This document shows positions 60,308 through 64,000 of a DNA stretch of 64,000 nucleotides, piece by piece. The notes beneath the pieces are model-generated. The model did no database searches, was not told where the DNA came from, and worked only from the letters and a program-made list of their open reading frames with translations. Location: positions 62,001 through 126,000 of the forward strand of contig DJRG01000029.1 in the NCBI GenBank assembly GCA_002438845.1, in the 5' to 3' direction. A program made the translations under genes and the position numbers. How positions within the stretch are numbered: position 1 is the first letter of the stretch; the number at the start of each line of letters is the position of its first letter. This stretch comes from Bacteroidales bacterium UBA6366. GTDB taxonomy: Bacteria > Bacteroidota > Bacteroidia > Bacteroidales > UBA932.

Positions 60308-61069
60308 TTACAGACAATAATCTGTTATGAGGGAGGCATGCTGGGAAGTACGCCTCCCTCTTTCATCCAAAAGGGTGAGTGTCTCCTCAATCGGTGGCTC
60401 CGAAACCGCAGTCTTACGCTTGAACTGAACTATCAGCCTTGAGACTGGTTTTCGTTCCACAGATTTGATCCTCAGAATCTTCCAAGGGGTAAAACCGCAC
60501 ATTCCGGCATGACGTGCCAACGCTTTTTCCTGATCGGAAGGAAGGATCAAAGAGACACGGCCATTCTCACAAAGAACCTCGGAGGCATATTCAAGAATCT
60601 CCCTGTACGACAGGACCTCGGCTCCGTGAGGATCTTCGGGGTCCCCGGTATGGCGGGCCGAGTTGCGCCTGGCCTCTGGGGCACGGAGAGAGTTGTCGTA
60701 GTACGGAGGATTAGAGACAATCAAGTCAAAACGCCAATCGTTTTCCGTTTCTCTAAAAGCACGCAGCCCAAGATTCCCGGCCGACAGATGACCTTGCCAA
60801 GGGGATTGTCCGAAGTTTTCAGCCGCTTCTTCAGCCGACGGGGTGTCAATGTCGATTCCAAGAATATTCCAATCACCGCCAACGCTCACTTCATCCAGCC
60901 GCTGGGCCAACATCAAGGCCACGGTTCCGGTTCCAGTCCCGACGTCAAGGACCTTTCTGTCATCAGGCAGCACAGACGTTACGGCTCCGAGAAGGACACC
61001 GTCAGTGTTGACTTTCATCGCGGAGCGCTCGTTGCGCACATCAAACCGCTTGAAGTGGAATACACTCAT
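60308..61069 (-). CDS. trmN6: tRNA1(Val) (adenine37-N6)-methyltransferase
   Basis: 253 residues. SAM-binding VLDVGTGTGTVALMLAQRL near 40-58 and the N6-adenine catalytic motif LIVSNPPYYDNSL near 112-124 are visible, with FHFKRFDVRNERSAMKVNTDGVLLGA at the start, typical for TrmN6/YfiC. It methylates A37 of tRNA1-Val(GUA/UAC family). A tRNA-Val gene is present elsewhere in the window. Its 3' end overlaps the terminator hairpin of the convergent sigma operon. Confidence 0.9.
   Translation of the reverse strand: MSVFHFKRFDVRNERSAMKVNTDGVLLGAVTSVLPDDRKVLDVGTGTGTVALMLAQRLDEVSVGGDWNILGIDIDTPSAEEAAENFGQSPWQGHLSAGNLGLRAFRETENDWRFDLIVSNPPYYDNSLRAPEARRNSARHTGDPEDPHGAEVLSYREILEYASEVLCENGRVSLILPSDQEKALARHAGMCGFTPWKILRIKSVERKPVSRLIVQFKRKTAVSEPPIEETLTLLDERGRRTSQHASLITDYCL
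60329..60363 (+). terminator. Terminator of the sigma/Spy operon within the trmN6 3' end
   Basis: Stem GAGGGAGGC/GCCTCCCTC (60329-60337 with 60352-60360), followed by TTTC on the plus strand, lies inside the trmN6 coding sequence. A second palindrome (ATAACAGATTATT at 60263-60275 with AATAATCTGTTAT at 60316-60328) encloses the gap and covers the trmN6 stop side. Confidence 0.6.
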
Positions 61070-61087
61070 GACAAGACAGCCGGATTT

Positions 61088-61747
61088 CTATTCATCCACA
61101 AACTGTCCGTCCCGCATGAACAATGACTTGTCGCACATCCTCGCGAGATCCGGATCATGTGTCACAATGACAACGGTCTGGCCGTAGCGTTGCCTCAAAT
61201 CAAAAAACAAATTGTGAATCTCGGCCTTGGTCTTCGTGTCAAGATTGCCGGACGGCTCGTCGGCAAAAAGAATAGCGGGCTCATTGACCAAAGCCCTTGC
61301 TATCGCAACCCTCTGCTGCTCACCTCCGGAAAGTTCGGACGGCTTGTGCTCCATCCTACCGGAAAGTCCCATGTCCTTAAGCAGGCGTTTGGCTGTTTCC
61401 CGGGCATCCTTGTCTGAACGACCGGCGATGAAAGCCGGAATCATGACGTTCTCCAAAGCGTTGAACTCCGGAAGCAAATGATGGAACTGGAACACGAACC
61501 CGATCCTTCTGTTCCGGAATGCGGAAAGTTCCTTTCCTTTCATGTTCAAGACATCTGTCCCGTCGATCTCCAAAGTCCCCGCGTCAGGAGTCGACAAAGT
61601 ACCTAAAATCTGAAGAAGAGTGGATTTCCCGGCGCCGGAAGCCCCCATGATTGACACCACTTCCGATTTTTCAACCTGAAAATCAACACCTTTAAGAACT
61701 TTCAAGTCCCCAAAACTCTTTTCTATACCTTTTGCCTGTATTATCAT
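61088..61747 (-). CDS. lolD: LolD-like ABC transporter ATP-binding protein
   Basis: 219 residues. Walker [10 protein letters not shown] near 35-43, Q-loop [21 protein letters not shown], signature [15 protein letters not shown], Walker [13 protein letters not shown] and the H-loop VIVTHD are intact. The [16 protein letters not shown] and [12 protein letters not shown] stretches are typical of the LolD/MacB group. It energises lipoprotein release from the inner membrane. No permease gene is adjacent on this side. It is downstream of no gene on its strand and has its own promoter. Confidence 0.9.
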   Translation of the reverse strand: MIIQAKGIEKSFGDLKVLKGVDFQVEKSEVVSIMGASGAGKSTLLQILGTLSTPDAGTLEIDGTDVLNMKGKELSAFRNRRIGFVFQFHHLLPEFNALENVMIPAFIAGRSDKDARETAKRLLKDMGLSGRMEHKPSELSGGEQQRVAIARALVNEPAILFADEPSGNLDTKTKAEIHNLFFDLRQRYGQTVVIVTHDPDLARMCDKSLFMRDGQFVDE

Positions 61748-61775
61748 ATAAACCCGTGTTCGAACAACGCGGTTT

Positions 61776-61783
61776 CAAAGATA
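61776..61783 (-). promoter_or_regulatory. TAnnTTTG promoter box of lolD
   Basis: The minus strand reads TATCTTTG, 28 bp upstream of the ATG at 61747. Confidence 0.55.
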
Positions 61784-61805
61784 GCAGATTTTTTCAAAAA
61801 AAGTT

Positions 61806-61835
61806 TTGCGAATTAAGAAAAAAGGCATAACTTTG
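61806..61835 (+). promoter_or_regulatory. Promoter of tRNA-Pro
   Basis: TTG (61806-61808) and TAACTTTG (61828-61835) with 19 bp spacing. The transcript would have a leader of about 75 bases before the tRNA at 61916. Confidence 0.7.
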
Positions 61836-61915
61836 CAGTCCTTTCCAATGAGGACATCCGTTTTACGGTCCGTTGTCAGGAAAGGCCTGAGGGGATTAAC
61901 CCAAAGGAAAGTTAT

Positions 61916-61989
61916 CGGGGTGTGGCGCAGTTGGCTAGCGCATCTGGTTTGGGACCAGAGGGTCCAGTGTTCGAGTCACTGTACCCCGA
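61916..61989 (+). tRNA. tRNA-Pro (anticodon TGG)
   Basis: Cloverleaf with acceptor CGGGGTG/TACCCCG, D arm GGCGCAGTTGGCTAGCGC, anticodon stem TCTGG/CCAGA with loop TTTGGGA (anticodon TGG), variable loop GGGTC and a TTCGAGTC T loop. CCA is not encoded; it would be added by the Cca enzyme. Confidence 0.95.
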
Positions 61990-61992
61990 CAA

Positions 61993-62034
61993 AATAACGG
62001 GAAGGAAACGAAAGTTTTCTTCCCGTTATTCTTT
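61993..62034 (+). terminator. Terminator after tRNA-Pro
   Basis: Stem AATAACGGGAAG/CTTCCCGTTATT (12 bp; 61993-62004 with 62019-62030), followed by CTTT, starting 4 bases after the tRNA. Confidence 0.75.
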
Positions 62035-62103
62035 GCGTCAACACCCGTCTACCCGGCACCCTGGCCACACACTTCGCTACGGCAAGTTCGGTCACCTGCG
62101 TCA

Positions 62104-63768
62104 TCAGCGTCCGCCACCGCCGGATCCGCCGCCGGAGAAACCTCCGCCACCACCCCATGAGGACATTCCGCCGCCCCCGCCCCATGAAGAACCAGAGTCG
62201 GCACGAGACGCCTCGTAGGTCACGGCGGCCGTGTTGAAGTTGCGGGAGGTCATGTTGATCATGTTCCAGATCACCAGAGTGGTCATGTCGTCATCAAGCA
62301 GTTCGGTCGCCGAGGACAAGGTGAAATATTCAGGGCAGACCTTGCGGAAATCTTTCATCACTTGATCGGCGATGCCGTACAGTGCGGCGAAAATCAAATA
62401 GTTGTTCCAAAGTTTGACCTCGACAACACCTCTGTCTTTTATCAATGTGAAATCCTTGAGGTACCGCCTGAGGCCGAAGACCTGACGGGCATCCTCCGGT
62501 TTTATTGTCCAGATTGTGGTTGCGCCGCTCAAGGCCTTCTGTCCCCAATTGTAGAGTTTCTTGCCATGCGAATCGGCCCACCGCTTCAGCTCGTTCTTCT
62601 GGAGTACGCCATCCTCTCCGGCCGCCTCCTTGATGAATGAATATAACTCCGCTTCCAGGCCGGTGTCGGAGCAGGTGTCTTCGGCGCCATCAATCGCGAC
62701 GGAACATATTCTCATCAGCGGCTTTGACTTCCCTGGCTGCGGCACAATCTCGAAAGCCCCTCTGTAGAAGAGCCTTGTGATGTATGCGGCAATCAGATTC
62801 TGCCTCTCCTGCATCGTGTTGCCGGAAAAAGCGAGAAGAATGTTGCCGGATCTCTTGAGATCTCCGTTCAAAGGAGCGTCCCTGAACCACGCCACATCTT
62901 TCATGCGGCCTCCGAGAAGTTCTCTTTTACGCCTGACCGTCTTGACGATCACCTTAACAGAAACGAAAACGGACAGTATGACACCCAAGCCGATAAGAAG
63001 TCCATACCAAAAACCGCCATCACCATCCTCTTCAGGTTCACGATAGTCACTGCCTTCCATCGCCCTTTCACGGACCTCTTCGAAAGTCCTTTCTTCTGTA
63101 ATGACCGGGTGGAACAGGCCCTTCTCGAAGCCGACCATAGCTATCAAGGCGCTGCGTCTTGTGAAAGGCTCCGTTGTTCGGGCGACCACGGCACCGTCCT
63201 CAACGTGGATCTCTCCACGGAAACCGAACGCCCAGACCTTGGTGTTTTCTGTCGTGAGGACCTGCCCAGGTTTTCCGACAGTCAGCACAATGGACTGAGG
63301 CGAGGATCCAAGATCCCGTGCCACGAACATATGGTTGAATCCGTCCATGTCCTCGTGCCCCTTGACCAGACCAGTCAGCAGGTAACGCACCGTGTACGTG
63401 TGCCAACCGGAACTTCCCACGCCCCAGCAGATCTCGTAGCCGTCGGATTTGGTCACGAGGCCACACCGCCCTGCCTTTCGGGCGCGGCTACGGTTCACAT
63501 CCCATTCACCTTCGTTGACATATTCATTGCCGGTCTCATCATGGACCTGGAGGTCGCTGATCGACATCCGTCCCATATTGTCGGCGACAAGATACCATTC
63601 GGTAATGTCATCGGAAACGTCAATCCGCCACGTTTCGGTCACGACAGCCGCCCCGTCATCACGCAGTTCCACGTTAATCCTCAACGAGTCAACATCGCTG
63701 CCGGAACAAATCGGGACAGCGACGAGTGACAGGATGACGGCCAGGAAAAACGCCTGAAGCCTCCTCAT
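62104..63768 (-). CDS. DUF2207-family membrane protein
   Basis: 554 residues. A signal peptide (LQAFFLAVILSLVAVPICSG) is followed by a periplasmic DUF2207 domain with DSLRINVELRDDGAAVVTETW at its start and SSGWHTYTVRYLLTGLV later. A transmembrane helix is at about 245-265 (FWYGLLIGLGVILSVFVSVKVIV), then a cytosolic winged-helix-like region. The end is extremely glycine-rich (SSWGGGGG repeats), a hallmark of this family. It is 4 bp downstream of lemA on the same strand, the usual partnership in Bacteroidota. Function unknown; envelope remodelling has been suggested for LemA partners. Confidence 0.88.
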   Translation of the reverse strand: MRRLQAFFLAVILSLVAVPICSGSDVDSLRINVELRDDGAAVVTETWRIDVSDDITEWYLVADNMGRMSISDLQVHDETGNEYVNEGEWDVNRSRARKAGRCGLVTKSDGYEICWGVGSSGWHTYTVRYLLTGLVKGHEDMDGFNHMFVARDLGSSPQSIVLTVGKPGQVLTTENTKVWAFGFRGEIHVEDGAVVARTTEPFTRRSALIAMVGFEKGLFHPVITEERTFEEVRERAMEGSDYREPEEDGDGGFWYGLLIGLGVILSVFVSVKVIVKTVRRKRELLGGRMKDVAWFRDAPLNGDLKRSGNILLAFSGNTMQERQNLIAAYITRLFYRGAFEIVPQPGKSKPLMRICSVAIDGAEDTCSDTGLEAELYSFIKEAAGEDGVLQKNELKRWADSHGKKLYNWGQKALSGATTIWTIKPEDARQVFGLRRYLKDFTLIKDRGVVEVKLWNNYLIFAALYGIADQVMKDFRKVCPEYFTLSSATELLDDDMTTLVIWNMINMTSRNFNTAAVTYEASRADSGSSWGGGGGMSSWGGGGGFSGGGSGGGGR

Positions 63769-63772
63769 ATTC

Positions 63773-64000
63773 CTACTTGTTGAATATGTCCGAGACAGAA
63801 GGGGCGTTGACTACCGACTGGTCCTCCGGCAGAAGATCATGCGTCGTGAAATGCAGCATGGAGGCCACCATGGAAGAAGGCCACTGGCGAACCATCATAT
63901 TCATTTTGGTCACGCAGTCATTGTAGACCATCCTGCTGAGACGGACTTTCTCCTCGTAGTCCTTGATGTCGCCCATAGTCTTGACAAACACGGTGTTGGC
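63773..64000 (-). CDS. LemA-family protein, C-terminal part
   Basis: About 75 C-terminal residues; the rest lies beyond the window. The conserved EEKVRLSRMVYNDCVTKMN segment (Glu-x-x-x-x-Arg-x-x-Tyr-Asn-x-x-Val) is the LemA signature in its last helix pair. It reads out of the window at 64000 with no stop. LemA proteins are small membrane-anchored helical proteins. Upstream neighbour of the DUF2207 gene. Confidence 0.85.
   Translation of the reverse strand, partial: ANTVFVKTMGDIKDYEEKVRLSRMVYNDCVTKMNMMVRQWPSSMVASMLHFTTHDLLPEDQSVVNAPSVSDIFNK

Overview
The window looks like a chromosomal segment of a gut-type Bacteroidales bacterium (phylum Bacteroidota). The evidence is a SusC-type TonB receptor, polysaccharide-utilisation enzymes, a BspA-type leucine-rich-repeat lipoprotein, Bacteroidota-only families (DUF3822, tandem FKBP lipoproteins), a near absence of Shine-Dalgarno sequences, and many promoters with the Bacteroidota -7 box TAnnTTTG. 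GC is close to 50 % over most of the window and clearly lower between about 27.06 and 30.74 kb. The genus cannot be fixed from the sequence alone.

Layout. 0-5 kb: a rhamnose-glycan locus (SusC receptor, AraC-type regulator, rhamnose mutarotase, GH78 rhamnosidase) in which a 3.2-kb segment bounded by a 14-bp inverted repeat is inverted, so the rhamnosidase is cut into two facing pieces. 5-8.1 kb: tcdA, a small HsdR-N-like protein and cca, then tRNA-Val. 8.2-15.2 kb: an 1,800-residue alpha-2-macroglobulin and folC. 15.2-20.7 kb: a PurM-like protein, a PIN-PhoH ATPase and pyruvate phosphate dikinase. 20.9-24.8 kb: a DMT transporter, a small regulator-like protein, and a divergent beta-barrel/Ser-Thr kinase pair. 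24.9-34.2 kb: an accessory stretch with an LHH nuclease, an Rpn nuclease, an AT-rich cluster of three unknown genes, a zinc-ribbon protein, a decayed AAA-ATPase/nuclease and the BspA-like protein. 34.4-39.9 kb: GH29 fucosidase, UxuA, a uronate SDR and a GH2 enzyme. 39.9-49.6 kb: HerA-like ATPase, rsmD, DUF3822, then a tight plus-strand run nrnA-FKBP-FKBP-MATE-kinase-serine hydrolase. 49.7-51.8 kb: acetate (or butyrate) formation from acyl-CoA. 51.9-58.7 kb: short ComEC, fucP, fucI, a glycosyltransferase and lepA. 58.8-64 kb: ECF sigma operon, a tRNA methyltransferase, lolD, tRNA-Pro, a DUF2207 protein and the end of lemA.

The metabolic genes fit a glycan degrader. Rhamnose is released by GH78 and epimerised by RhaM. 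Fucose is released by GH29, imported by FucP and isomerised by FucI. Uronate is handled by UxuA and the SDR, and energy is recovered by PpdK and by AckA with an acyl-phosphate transferase.

Three sequence-level patterns cut across genes. (1) The inversion just described, whose reversal restores an intact rhamnosidase frame. (2) A roughly 27-bp palindromic element (arms CGGTCRCT/AGYGACCG, core GAGCCTGTCGA) at seven loci, four of them inside reading frames and in folC expanded into a 21-bp tandem repeat. (3) A very strong excess of the hexamer GAATAT/ATATTC on both strands, inside and outside genes, which is missing from the AT-rich cluster and sparse in ppdK.
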